Assembly (NCBI GenBank): GCA_965217135.1
Contig: OZ244249.1
Span: 4,588,001-4,652,000, forward strand
Direction: 5' to 3'
DNA length: 64,000 bases
Source of the DNA: HXMU1420-2 sp017643305
GTDB lineage: Bacteria > Pseudomonadota > Alphaproteobacteria > Rhodobacterales > Rhodobacteraceae
The number at the start of each line of letters is the position of its first letter. The stretch's first letter is position 1. A model generated the notes under the pieces. That model had not been told where the DNA came from. It saw only the letters and a program-made list of their open reading frames with translations, and searched no databases. Of this stretch, positions 35,460 to 45,400 are shown in pieces. Made by a program: the position numbers and the translations under genes.

Positions 35460-38027
35460 ATGGCTAGTCTGACAAAACTTGTGAACCGCATTTCCCCTAC
35501 CTTGCGAGCATCACTTGAAAACGCGGTTGGGGAAGCAATCAAACGTAAATCCGTTGCGGTGGAAAATGCGCATTGGTTATTTCATATTGTCTTTGGTTCG
35601 GATACCGAACTTCAGGGCTTCTTGGAAGATCAGGGCGTTAACCTTAGCGATCTGCAAGGGGAACTGGAAAAAGCTATGCCCTTGGGATCGGGCGACGGTG
35701 GCAAGCAGCCAACGATTTCGGGATCCGTCACCAAGCTGATCGAACAGGCCTGGCTACAGGCCTCGGTCGAAATGGACCTCGGCCAGATCACCCCTGAGGT
35801 TTACCTCTTGGCTTCACAGCTGCCTAATTTGCTTGGCTCGCGCACTGAGCCTTTGGCCTCGCTCAAACCGATGTCAACAGATGCACTGCGAGACTTTTGC
35901 GCCAAACGAGGCGCAGCAGTTCCGCGCGCGGCCTCCGGTGGGGCAGCTGCACCTGCGAGCGACGGTACAGCATTACAGAAATTTACTATCAACCTGACAC
36001 AACAGGCGCGTGATGGCGAACTTGATACTGTCCTAGGCCGTACAGCCGAGGTCTCTAAGGCCATCGACGTGCTTTTGCGCAAACGTCAAAACAACCCGAT
36101 ACTTTTGGGCGCCCCCGGCGTGGGTAAAACGGCGGTGGTTGAGGGCCTTGCTCAGAAAATCGCTTCAGGTGAGGTGCCAGAACAGCTGCAGGGCGCGGAT
36201 CTGGTAGCGCTCGATATGGGGCTTTTGCAAGCGGGCGCCAGCGTAAAGGGCGAATTCGAAGAGCGTCTCAAAAACGTCATCAAAGAGGTTCAAGCTTCCG
36301 AGACGTCGATCATCGTGTTCATCGATGAGGCCCATACGATGATCGGGGCCGGGGGTGCTGAGGGCCAGAACGATGCTGCGAACCTGCTGAAACCAGCGCT
36401 CGCACGCGGCGAGTTTCGCACCGTGGGCGCCACGACATTTGCTGAGTATAAAAAGTATTTTGAGAAAGACCCCGCATTGTCGCGCCGTTTCCAACCGATC
36501 ACCATTGAGGAACCAGGCCGAGATGCTGCCGTGAACATTCTACGAGCCGTTGCAGAGGGCCTCAGCAAATATCACGGTGTCTTTGTGCGGGAAGAGGCGA
36601 TCAAAGCCGCTGTTGATTTGTCTATGCGTTTTATGCCCTCTCGCCGTCTACCGGACAAAGCAATCAGCCTGATGGATACTGCCTGCGCAAGGGTGGCGCT
36701 TTCGCAGCACGCCCGCCCCGCGCAGATCGAGGGCCTTGAGGAGGAGTTGCGGTTTGCAGAGGCCGAAGTTGCCAAATCGCTGGCTGACGCGCGTATGTTC
36801 GGCGAGCCAGACTTTGATCCGACTGAACTGAATTCTAGCATCAAGGCTCTAGAAGCCACCGTGGCCGATCGTATTTCGATTTGGGAGGATCAAAAGGAGA
36901 CGGCCGCACGTCGCCTGGAGGCCGCCCATGCAATGATGGGACCGGAAGGGGACAACACATCATCTTTTATGCCCGAGGCAGATGACGCAGAGTCCAACAC
37001 GGAGATACTTGTCCATCCCTGGGTAACGGAAGCGACCATTGCCGAGATCGTCGCTGATTGGACAGGTGTGCCGGTTTCAAGCCTGGGTGCGAGTGAGGCG
37101 GAGCGTCTCTTGGCACTAGAGGATACGCTGAAGGAGCGCGTCATCGGCCAGGAGGCTGCGATTGAGGCTATTGCACGATCGCTGAAGATCTCTCGTGCTG
37201 GGCTTACGGATGTGCGCAAACCTATTGGTGTGTTCATGATGTGTGGGCCGTCCGGGGTTGGGAAAACCGAAACCGCGCTTGCAATTGCTGACCAATTCTT
37301 CGGCGGTGAGGATTCTGTCGTAACCATCAACATGACTGAATTTAAGGAAGCTCATAAGGTTTCTATGCTACTTGGCGCCGCGGCTGGCTATGTGGGCTAT
37401 GGCAAAGGTGGCGTTCTGACCGAGGCGGTGCGACGGAGGCCTTACTGTGTGCTTTTGCTAGACGAGATGGAGAAGGCGCACCGCGAGATCCAAGATATCT
37501 TTTTCCAGATTTTTGACAAGGGCCATATCAGCGACAGCGAAGGTAACGACGTTGATTTCCGCAACACGATCATCATCATGACCTCGAACGCTGGCGGCGA
37601 AGAAATCAGGGATTTCATCGACGCATCAGATGGTGATCCTTCGGCCATCGAGCTAGCTGATCACCTGCGTCCGCTACTTCTGGATTGGTTTAGTCCCGCC
37701 TTTATTGGACGGACTGAATTGATTGCCTATAAACCACTTACTCCGGAAGTTGGCAGTAAGTTGACGGAGATTCACCTCAATCGCATCAAGAAGCGAATTC
37801 ATGCCCAATACGGCTCTGCATTCTTCTGGGACCAGAGCTTTGTTGACTATGTTGTTAGCGCAAATTCCGACCCGCTGTCGGGTGGGCGAGCGCTCGAGGC
37901 CATAATCAACAAGAAATTTCTTCCCAGTCTTGCGGAAGGGTGTATCGCTCGGGTGATTGAAGGCAGACCCTTGTCAACCATCAAAGTTTCTCACGACGGT
38001 GAGGGCGTGGCGATCAGCATGGAGTAA
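35460..38027 (+). CDS. clpV: ClpV (TssH), sheath-recycling ATPase
   Basis: AAA+ unfoldase of 855 residues that disassembles contracted sheaths. An N-terminal Clp domain is followed by the first AAA module with Walker A GAPGVGKT near residue 217 and IVFIDEAHTMIGAGG, a coiled middle insertion (about 420-500), and a second module with Walker A GPSGVGKTE near residue 596, VLLLDEMEKAH and an arginine-finger region. SWRRLPDKAISLMDTA-like sensor segments are present. AAGGA precedes the ATG. Confidence 0.97.
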   Translation: MASLTKLVNRISPTLRASLENAVGEAIKRKSVAVENAHWLFHIVFGSDTELQGFLEDQGVNLSDLQGELEKAMPLGSGDGGKQPTISGSVTKLIEQAWLQASVEMDLGQITPEVYLLASQLPNLLGSRTEPLASLKPMSTDALRDFCAKRGAAVPRAASGGAAAPASDGTALQKFTINLTQQARDGELDTVLGRTAEVSKAIDVLLRKRQNNPILLGAPGVGKTAVVEGLAQKIASGEVPEQLQGADLVALDMGLLQAGASVKGEFEERLKNVIKEVQASETSIIVFIDEAHTMIGAGGAEGQNDAANLLKPALARGEFRTVGATTFAEYKKYFEKDPALSRRFQPITIEEPGRDAAVNILRAVAEGLSKYHGVFVREEAIKAAVDLSMRFMPSRRLPDKAISLMDTACARVALSQHARPAQIEGLEEELRFAEAEVAKSLADARMFGEPDFDPTELNSSIKALEATVADRISIWEDQKETAARRLEAAHAMMGPEGDNTSSFMPEADDAESNTEILVHPWVTEATIAEIVADWTGVPVSSLGASEAERLLALEDTLKERVIGQEAAIEAIARSLKISRAGLTDVRKPIGVFMMCGPSGVGKTETALAIADQFFGGEDSVVTINMTEFKEAHKVSMLLGAAAGYVGYGKGGVLTEAVRRRPYCVLLLDEMEKAHREIQDIFFQIFDKGHISDSEGNDVDFRNTIIIMTSNAGGEEIRDFIDASDGDPSAIELADHLRPLLLDWFSPAFIGRTELIAYKPLTPEVGSKLTEIHLNRIKKRIHAQYGSAFFWDQSFVDYVVSANSDPLSGGRALEAIINKKFLPSLAEGCIARVIEGRPLSTIKVSHDGEGVAISME

Positions 38028-38031
38028 AGCA

Positions 38032-38748
38032 ATGTCGGTGTTTCGTCTAAAGGCGCTGGTAACTACGATTTGCGCACTGGTTGTGGCAGATTCTGCAGCG
38101 GCTGAACGCATGCCTTTGCGGTTAGCGACCCAGGTCCTGCCGCCCTATCAGATGATTGAGGACGGTCAAATGACCGGTATTGCGATTGAGCGCGTGAAAT
38201 GTGCGCTTGAGTCGTTGAATACTCCCTACGAATTTCACATGACAAGTTGGTCTCTTGCACAATTAGGCACAGAGACCGGACGTTTTGACGGTTTTTTTGT
38301 GGGGTCGGCAAACTCCCATCGGGCAGAATTCGCAATCGCCTCTGATCCTGTGATCTCGGAAGAGTTGTCTTGGTATCAGCTGCTTAATTCTGAGATCAAT
38401 CCTAACGAAGAGGCAGATGCTTTGCGGGCGCGCTACAGTGCGAAATTCAATACTTCCAAGTGGCGGTTTTTGCACAACAGCGGCTACAATGTGGTAATGC
38501 GTCCGCGGGATGCAGAGTCGCTCTTGAACATGCTGATAGACGGCGACATTGATGTCGCGTTAGAATACCGTGCTATTTTTGAACATTTTATGGAGAAGCG
38601 CGGGGTCGATGAATCGCAGTTTCGCAAGATTGACTTCCGACGGCAGGATATGAGCGTGCATTTCTCGAAAAAATACATTGATGCAAACCCGCTGTTTTTT
38701 CAGCTCTTCAACCATGAAATAAGGCGGTGCGTCGCTCAGATCCAATGA
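38032..38748 (+). CDS. Periplasmic solute-binding protein (SBP_bac_3-like)
   Basis: A 238-residue exported protein. The signal peptide is followed by MPLRLATQVLPPYQMIEDGQ and MTGIAIERVKCALE, the opening pattern of type 2 periplasmic binding proteins of the amino-acid/SBP_bac_3 kind; later DGFFVGSANSHRAEFAIASDPV and DIDVALEYRAIFEHF fit the second lobe. It begins four bases after clpV and its stop overlaps the FHA gene as ATGA, so it is made as part of the T6SS operon. No transporter is nearby; a sensory role is inferred. Confidence 0.85.
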   Translation: MSVFRLKALVTTICALVVADSAAAERMPLRLATQVLPPYQMIEDGQMTGIAIERVKCALESLNTPYEFHMTSWSLAQLGTETGRFDGFFVGSANSHRAEFAIASDPVISEELSWYQLLNSEINPNEEADALRARYSAKFNTSKWRFLHNSGYNVVMRPRDAESLLNMLIDGDIDVALEYRAIFEHFMEKRGVDESQFRKIDFRRQDMSVHFSKKYIDANPLFFQLFNHEIRRCVAQIQ

Positions 38749-39659
38749 CCCTTAGCGTACAAATCATTCAGGCGCCGCCAGCGGAGACTGTTTCCAAGCG
38801 TGAGTTCTATCTCAACGAGTTCCCGGTCACCATTGGCCGGGATTACTCCGCTGATGTGTGCCTGCCTGATTTGTCCGAACAGATTTCGCGATCCCATCTG
38901 CTGATTTTCAGAAGCTCTAATGGTCGCTATCAGGTCTCTGACGTATCCACAAACGGTGCGATGCTCAATGGTGATACAATCCCGCCAAAGACCACGACAT
39001 CCTTGGTGGACGGTGACGTGCTTGAGCTTGTCGGATACCGGCTGCTCGTTGGCCTTTTGGAAACGTCTGAACAAGAAGATGAAGAACCGCTTCAGGTCAA
39101 GCCAAGTCTGCATTTGGACACGGATCTGTCTTCGGTAGAGCCTCTGATGCCAGACGCAGAAATTGAAGATATACCGCCGGAGCCGGACGAAGTGTTCTCG
39201 CAGACTCAGGTCGATTTGGATCCGGACCTGATGTTTGATCCCTTCGCAGACGGCCCAAAAATGGATGAGCGGCCACGACAGAGTTCTTCAAAATCTGATC
39301 TTGCGACAGAAGACTATACCGAAGCTATGGCCAATGAAGTCGCTTTTTCGGAAATCGTGCAACTGCCGGATAAGTCCAGAGACCTGAACCCTTCGGCAGA
39401 CTTTTCCATGGCGATGATTAAATCGCTTTTATATCGCGAAAACGTAAATGAAGCCATGGAACGCGCATTAGATCTGTTCCTGGATGAGCTCGATCCAGCC
39501 AACTTGCAAAAGGAATACGACGAATTCATTCCGCGCTTCAGCCGCCGAAAGTCTCGATATTGGGAAATCCACCTACGGCAGTTTGCAAAACGCAAATCCA
39601 AAGGGGAATATCGGCGTAGCTTCATGGCCCTCTTTGCGGAGGAGCTTCGTAAGTTATGA
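38745..39659 (+). CDS. FHA-domain protein (TagH-type)
   Basis: A 304-residue cytoplasmic protein with an N-terminal FHA domain: GR at 31-32, SRSH at 48-51 and DVSTNGAMLNG at about 66-76 provide the phosphothreonine-binding loops. A long acidic linker (about 105-190, with many Asp/Glu/Pro) separates it from a C-terminal helical domain (FSMAMIKSLLYRENVNEAME) of the type found in T6SS FHA proteins. TagH/Fha normally acts with a Thr kinase and phosphatase; neither gene is in the cluster. Start at 38745 is coupled by ATGA. Confidence 0.92.
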   Translation: MTLSVQIIQAPPAETVSKREFYLNEFPVTIGRDYSADVCLPDLSEQISRSHLLIFRSSNGRYQVSDVSTNGAMLNGDTIPPKTTTSLVDGDVLELVGYRLLVGLLETSEQEDEEPLQVKPSLHLDTDLSSVEPLMPDAEIEDIPPEPDEVFSQTQVDLDPDLMFDPFADGPKMDERPRQSSSKSDLATEDYTEAMANEVAFSEIVQLPDKSRDLNPSADFSMAMIKSLLYRENVNEAMERALDLFLDELDPANLQKEYDEFIPRFSRRKSRYWEIHLRQFAKRKSKGEYRRSFMALFAEELRKL

Positions 39660-40216
39660 GTTGGGCAACCACGTTTGTTGGGGTTATCACTTGCACGGCC
39701 TTCTTAGGCTGTGCAACGGATCAAGGCACGCCCGCACCAATAAACAAAACCTTGAACGTGGAAGTCGGCTCTAATGTCAACAAATACAATGATGCCTCAA
39801 ACCCTATTGTCGTCCGAATCTACCAACTTGGGACGCGCACAGAATTTGAGGCTGCAACGTTTTGGGAGATCTTCGACAATAACTCGCCGGAACTGGCAGG
39901 CGTCGTTTTGGACCGTCGCAGCCTGTCGCCTCTTTATCCGGGTGAAACGCGTCTTGTGTCCTTTGATCTGGTTCCGGATGTCTTTTTCCTCGGAGCATTC
40001 GCCGAATTTGCGGACTTCGAGAATCAAACCTTTTCAGCAGCGGTCCCGATCGACGAGAATCGGTTGGACAACGGTGTGACGATTTCGGTCACATCTTCGG
40101 GGGTATCGATCGTCTTTCGCAATCCTGAGGACGAAAAAGAGGGTGAGGTCGGACGACCCGGTTTGATCGGACGGCTCTTTAAAGGGGCGGGAAAGCTTTT
40201 GGGAGGCGGCAAATGA
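39656..40216 (+). CDS. tssJ: TssJ, outer-membrane lipoprotein
   Basis: Lipoprotein that anchors the T6SS membrane complex. The 186-residue product has a short signal ending in the lipobox AFLGC with Cys19 as lipidation site, followed by SNVNKYNDASNPIVVRIYQL, the conserved first strands of TssJ. The C-terminus carries a Gly-rich tail (LFKGAGKLLGGG) that is not typical. ATGA overlaps join it to both the FHA gene and tssK. Confidence 0.93.
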   Translation: MSWATTFVGVITCTAFLGCATDQGTPAPINKTLNVEVGSNVNKYNDASNPIVVRIYQLGTRTEFEAATFWEIFDNNSPELAGVVLDRRSLSPLYPGETRLVSFDLVPDVFFLGAFAEFADFENQTFSAAVPIDENRLDNGVTISVTSSGVSIVFRNPEDEKEGEVGRPGLIGRLFKGAGKLLGGGK

Positions 40217-41535
40217 GCAGTGGCAGCATCGTGTGGAGCGAAGGCATGTTCATTGCCCCACAGCATTTCCAGCACATGGATATCACACTTCAGCGGTACG
40301 CTAATGAATTGGCGCAACTTGATGTCAGCGCGGGTGACTACGGGGTCAGCGAACTAGAGATCGATACGGATGCTTTAAAGGTTGGTCAGTTTGTGGTGCG
40401 TGAAGCAGCGGGGGTATTCCCCGATCGATTGTTTTTTCGGCTGGCAAAAGGCTTGGCCCTGCATGTCCCTGATGGGGTGGTCGAGGAAACTGTCTATCTA
40501 TCGGTTCCGCTTGCGATCCGGGGAGAGGCGCAGTTTGGCTCCCCCGATACCCCTGTGCGGATGGTAAAACATCGCGATCAGCTAGAGGATCTAAATGACC
40601 CGCGCAACGATCCCGTAGATACCGAGCTGGCCGAAGTGGGCGCATGTCTGCGTTTGGGTAGTGCGGATTTTTCAGGATATGCTGCTATTCCTGTGGCTCG
40701 CTTACTGGAAAAGACGGCTGAGGGAAGGGTTGTGCTCGACCGCTCGTTCGTGCCTCATGTGTTGTGTTTGCGGGCTTCAAATCTTTTAACCGAACGCGTC
40801 GAAGAAACGATTGCTTTGGCCCGCGCGCGTGCGGGGAATGCTGCAGGACGGATCGCTGCCGACACCGAATTGCGCAGCGAGGTGAGTCTTATGGCAGAAC
40901 GGTTGGAGCTTCAAATTCTTAACCGTTGGTTATTAGTGCTTCAAAACGAGGCGCGCACCGGCATGATCGGGCCGCGGCGGCTATACATGTTCTTGGCCAG
41001 TATGGGAGCAGAGCTCGATGCAATTCTTGGCCTGGCGGTGGACGACAGCCTCATTTTTGACCCCGAAAAAATAACGGAGTGTTTCGAAAGCCTCCTATCT
41101 TCGCTGCGCCGGAAGCTGACCTTAGAAAAACCGGCCAGTGTGATGGCGTTCTCATGGAACACAGAGCTCTTCGAAAAGCGTCGTGTATTGCGAGTGATTG
41201 TACCTGCTCGCCTATTGAATGAAGGTCGCCGGCCGATACTGGCTTTGCGAGGGCCTGACAAGGCGGAGGCTTTAATGCAGCTAGGACCGTTGGCATGTAA
41301 ACTGGCCGGTCTTTCGGCCATGCCAGAGCTGGTCGCTCGTGGTTTGCCTGGGGTGGAACTGACCCCCATGCCCGTTGCCCCATCCGAGTTGCGTAGCCGC
41401 GCAGATGCGGCCTATTTTTCTATCAACACAAGCAGCGAAAATTGGCGGCTTTTCCTCGAAAAACGAGAAGCTCTAGCGCTTCACGTTGACGACCGTATTC
41501 GCTCGGTCGAAGCCACGCTTTACTTGATGGGATAG
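40213..41535 (+). CDS. tssK: TssK, baseplate-membrane complex adaptor
   Basis: Trimeric adaptor linking the baseplate wedge to TssL/TssM. The 440-residue protein begins IVWSEGMFIAPQHFQHMD, the family's diagnostic opening, and shows the usual PRRLYMFLASMGAELDAI-like region and C-terminal YFSINTSSENWRLFLEKRE. Length is normal. It is coupled to tssJ by ATGA and precedes tssL by two bases. Confidence 0.96.
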   Translation: MSSGSIVWSEGMFIAPQHFQHMDITLQRYANELAQLDVSAGDYGVSELEIDTDALKVGQFVVREAAGVFPDRLFFRLAKGLALHVPDGVVEETVYLSVPLAIRGEAQFGSPDTPVRMVKHRDQLEDLNDPRNDPVDTELAEVGACLRLGSADFSGYAAIPVARLLEKTAEGRVVLDRSFVPHVLCLRASNLLTERVEETIALARARAGNAAGRIAADTELRSEVSLMAERLELQILNRWLLVLQNEARTGMIGPRRLYMFLASMGAELDAILGLAVDDSLIFDPEKITECFESLLSSLRRKLTLEKPASVMAFSWNTELFEKRRVLRVIVPARLLNEGRRPILALRGPDKAEALMQLGPLACKLAGLSAMPELVARGLPGVELTPMPVAPSELRSRADAAYFSINTSSENWRLFLEKREALALHVDDRIRSVEATLYLMG

Positions 41536-41537
41536 CC

Positions 41538-42413
41538 ATGAAGGAGCAAATGGCTGCTGCGCCAAACATCACCTTAAGCCAAGAGGGCTCGGTCTCAGTG
41601 GCGGAGGAAGCGAAACTTGCGCGAGTCTCCTTAACTGATCTTCAAACGATTGGGCGCGAACTCGCCATCTATCGCGCCTCTGACAATACGTTGATCAACG
41701 CATCCGCAGAGCTCTTGTCGGTCTGTGGAACGCTTGCACGTCTTGAAGCGGGCGAGGAGATCAACTCAACTCGCACGGAGTTAGCCCGAGCAATAATTGA
41801 TCTGAAGTACAAAGTGGTTCGTTTGGACTATCCACCTTCGGTGGCAGAAAACCTATGTCTGCTGCATTCGATTGTACTGGACGAATTTATCCTAATGCGC
41901 CCTTGGGCACAGGACAGCGGCTGGGAAAATCGCACGCTGGTGGCCGACTTGTTCGGGTTTCGCGATGGTGGTGATCGGTTCTACAGTATAGCAGACCGTG
42001 CATTAATGCAGCCCAAGGCGCTGCGCGAGTTTTTAGAGATCATTTATATTTATCTTAAATTAGGCTATCGCGGCAAATACAACCGCAGCAGCGAACACGA
42101 ACGCGACCGATTGATCGACCGCGTCGAAACCTCGCTGAACTTGGTGCCTACAGAATTAATAGCGCGACCTGCTGGCCGCGAAATCAAAAGCTTCAGTCCA
42201 CCAGCCCGGATAGTTTCAGCTCTCAGAAAGGCGCTCCTTGCCGCATTTATTGTCGCCGCCATTATTATTGGCAAAATCACCTATCATCTTCAAGTCGAAC
42301 GCACATTGCTCACGGATTTTGAAGCTCAGCGCGCGGCGTCTGAAGAAAAAAACGAGGTTGATTTCGTCTTTTCGAGCGAAACAGGCCTCCTAACGACTCT
42401 GCCCCGTGAATGA
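41538..42413 (+). CDS. tssL: TssL (DotU-type) inner-membrane protein
   Basis: A 291-residue DotU-like protein with a cytoplasmic hook domain containing LHSIVLDEFILMRPWAQD, near-diagnostic for the family, and FFRDGGDRFY-like and LEIIYIYLKLGYRGKY segments. A single membrane helix lies near residues 232-252 (ALLAAFIVAAIIIGKITYH), after which only about 35 residues remain in the periplasm. No peptidoglycan-binding extension is present here; that function sits on TssM in this system. It overlaps tssM by ATGA. Confidence 0.95.
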   Translation: MKEQMAAAPNITLSQEGSVSVAEEAKLARVSLTDLQTIGRELAIYRASDNTLINASAELLSVCGTLARLEAGEEINSTRTELARAIIDLKYKVVRLDYPPSVAENLCLLHSIVLDEFILMRPWAQDSGWENRTLVADLFGFRDGGDRFYSIADRALMQPKALREFLEIIYIYLKLGYRGKYNRSSEHERDRLIDRVETSLNLVPTELIARPAGREIKSFSPPARIVSALRKALLAAFIVAAIIIGKITYHLQVERTLLTDFEAQRAASEEKNEVDFVFSSETGLLTTLPRE

Positions 42414-45400
42414 GTAGGGTTACTTTCATCAAGATCACGCTTGTGATCTTTTTGCTAGCCAGCTTGGTGCAGTTTGGCTGGTTGATTTACCTTTGGTTTA
42501 TCGGGGCCAGCTTAGAGCTGTGGTATTGGATTTGGCTTGGGCTGGCTTCATTCCTCACACTCGTGGTCGCCGGCTTGACGATCTTCTACCGCAAACGGAT
42601 CTGGCCCCATGATGAGGCGGTTGCAGAGCGACGCGCTCTTAGGCTGAGGGTCAAGCGCCAGTTTGCCCAGGCGCGCACGCGCACACGGTTGATCCGTAAC
42701 CGCCCCGAAGCGGTGTTGTGGAACATTTTTATCGCTCCTCGGTACGATGATGGACCGTCTACTGTGATGGCAGAGCTTGGGTACGTGGCTTTTGGTGATT
42801 CGTTGGAACACAAAGGGTTGACTATCACTACTTGGACCTCTCCTACGGCGGTGGCTTACAAGATTGACGTCGACAGCGGAATGGAACTGTCTTTCGACCT
42901 GCTGAATTTGGTGTTCAAAGAGCTTTTCAAGAACCGTCCAACTCTTGCCGTAAACGCCGCTCATGTGGAAATTGACCTCTCCATGCTTATGGAAACCCCA
43001 GCCGTGCAGGTGGGCGGTGTCTCGACCATCAATCGCATTCTCAACGTTGCAGCCTATGAGTTTGGGATCGATATCCCGATCCACGTAGCTCTTGTAGGCC
43101 TCGAAAAGATGCGGGATTTGTCACGCGCAGCGGTTTTAACGGGACACCTGAACAATGGCGTAATTTTCGGTGGATTTTTTCCAGAGGTAGATGGCGGTAT
43201 TGAGGCCCAAGTCGATGCGCTGTTCTCAGAGCTGATCAAGAATCTAAGTCAAATGCAGATTCCCGCTTTGCAAAAGCAGCTCCTTCCAGAGTTCTGTTGC
43301 TCGCTGTTAAATGCCCCCCTACAGCTTTTGGCTGTGTCGTCGCAAGTACGAAACCGTATGGCAAGCCTTGTCCAGCCACTTCCGCCGCGTACTGAACCGC
43401 TCAACATCCAAAGCATCGCTTTTGTCGGCGCACGTGACGGGATGCCTGTTGTTGATCCTCTGGCACAGGTCTCGAGCCAGCGGTTTTTTTCTCATGTACC
43501 CACTTTCATCCACTTGGAAGACGACTCGACCTCCGTAACAGCCGAGAATGCTGGCCTTTTGGCGCGTGCCTATCACAGTGAAGGATTCCTCGTTTGTCCC
43601 AATCGCGCCCAGACCTTGCAACGCAACATCAAAGCGTCGCTTTGGACACTTGGACTGACGATCATTGTGAGCGGATTTAGCTATTCTGTCTGGGAAAACT
43701 ATCAGTCTTACAGGGCCGTGAATGATCGGCTTGAGGCCGAATTTACGAGCTATTTCGATGACGTCACTCACATGACCACCGACTCCGATTTCCTTGTCGA
43801 AAGGGTATTGTTGTTGCAACCATTGCGCGATGGTCTTGCGGAATATGCTAAGCTTGACGCGCAAATCCACCGCAGCCTTTTGCCTAGTTTCTCCATGGAA
43901 CATATGTACCAGCGGTTATATGACAAGGAGCTCGTAGATGGGTTCCAGACCGCTCTTATCGACTTTCTGGAAAAGGAGATGTTCGCTTTCAACAGTATCA
44001 GCGACGGGGTAGAGCTGATTCAACTGTCCACAATACAGGCGCAGATTTACTCAGATCAGGTTCTGCATAAGGCCGATCTAATCGATTATTTTTCCGAGGG
44101 CCTCGCTGAACAGGGAGAGGTCTCATCGGCTTTTCAGGATCGCCTAAAAGAGACGATGAACGACCTGTTTATCCTCAACCGTCCGCCCAGTCAGCGCAAT
44201 CAAGCTTTGCTTACAGTAGTCAGCGATACACTTGCTGGTCGAGACAAGGCGGATCTTTTTTATCAGGCGTTGATGCGGAGCCCCAAGTACAGTGCTGTCC
44301 AAGACCTACGGCAGCTGGTTGGTCCGCGTTTTTCCGAGGTGTTCGTAGAGATTGAGAATCCCAAAAGTTATTTGGTGCCGCGAGCTTACACGCTGTCGGG
44401 TTTCAACGATTTATTTGTTGGCACTGACATACCAGACTTAGTTGAAATTCTGCGCGGCTATCAGTCAGCGATCGGTGATTTGGACAACGCGACTGTAAAC
44501 ACCATAACTCGTCGCGTCGCCAAGAGCTACATCGGAGACTATATTGCCCGTTGGAGCAGCTTTATCCAAAGCCTTGAGCTACGCCGGGCTGAAAACTGGA
44601 GCGACGCTCAAATACTACTCAGCGCATTGACCAACAATTCGGAAAACCCAATTGAGCAATTGGTAAGCGCCATTGCAATCAATGCCAATATAGAAGTCTA
44701 TGCACCACAAGACCCGGTAGAGGCGCCCGCCAAAGGGGACGTCCCCTCCGCGGCGCCCGTCCCGCCAAAGCTTGCCTCGCCGTCCTCCAGCATGAAGGCC
44801 GCTGCAGCCTTTAACATCCGCTCTGCTTTCCGGCCTTACCTCGCGGCGATGGAGCCTGGGCAAGATCAGAAAAGCCAGTTTGATTTGTTTCTTACCTATG
44901 CGCGGAATGTGAACCTGTGGCTGTTGGAGGCCACGAATACGTCCGATGGAACAGGCCAATTCCTTTTTACGCAGTTCCAAAACCCCGAAGCTCCTAATCC
45001 GCTTGCGGCAATGAGTTCGTTCGTAAGCCGCTCGGACCTGGATTTCATCCGCTCTTTTGGGCGCAGTATCGTGGCGATGCTGGATGAAAGTGCAATGGAG
45101 TTTGTCCGTGCCTATATCGATGGGCAGTGGGAGCGTCTGATTCTTGTCCCACATCAGGCTGCGCTGACCCAAAACTTTCCTTTCGCGCCCGACAGCGACG
45201 CCGATATATCGCTCGTTGAATTTGGCGATCTGTTTGGTGCCAAAGGCAAAATCCGCATCTTCGAAGAAACCTACCTAGCCAGTTTCAAAACCGACAGCGG
45301 TAAATTTGAGCCGCGGCGCACCTTCCTTTTGTCTGGCCGCGTTGATCTTACTAATGAGACCAAGAAGGCGTTGACCCGCTATGCAGAGATCGCCGAGGTG

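Noticed and set aside
44615..45172. 185-codon minus-strand frame inside tssM
   Set aside because: It is a mirror frame of tssM without its own start signals.
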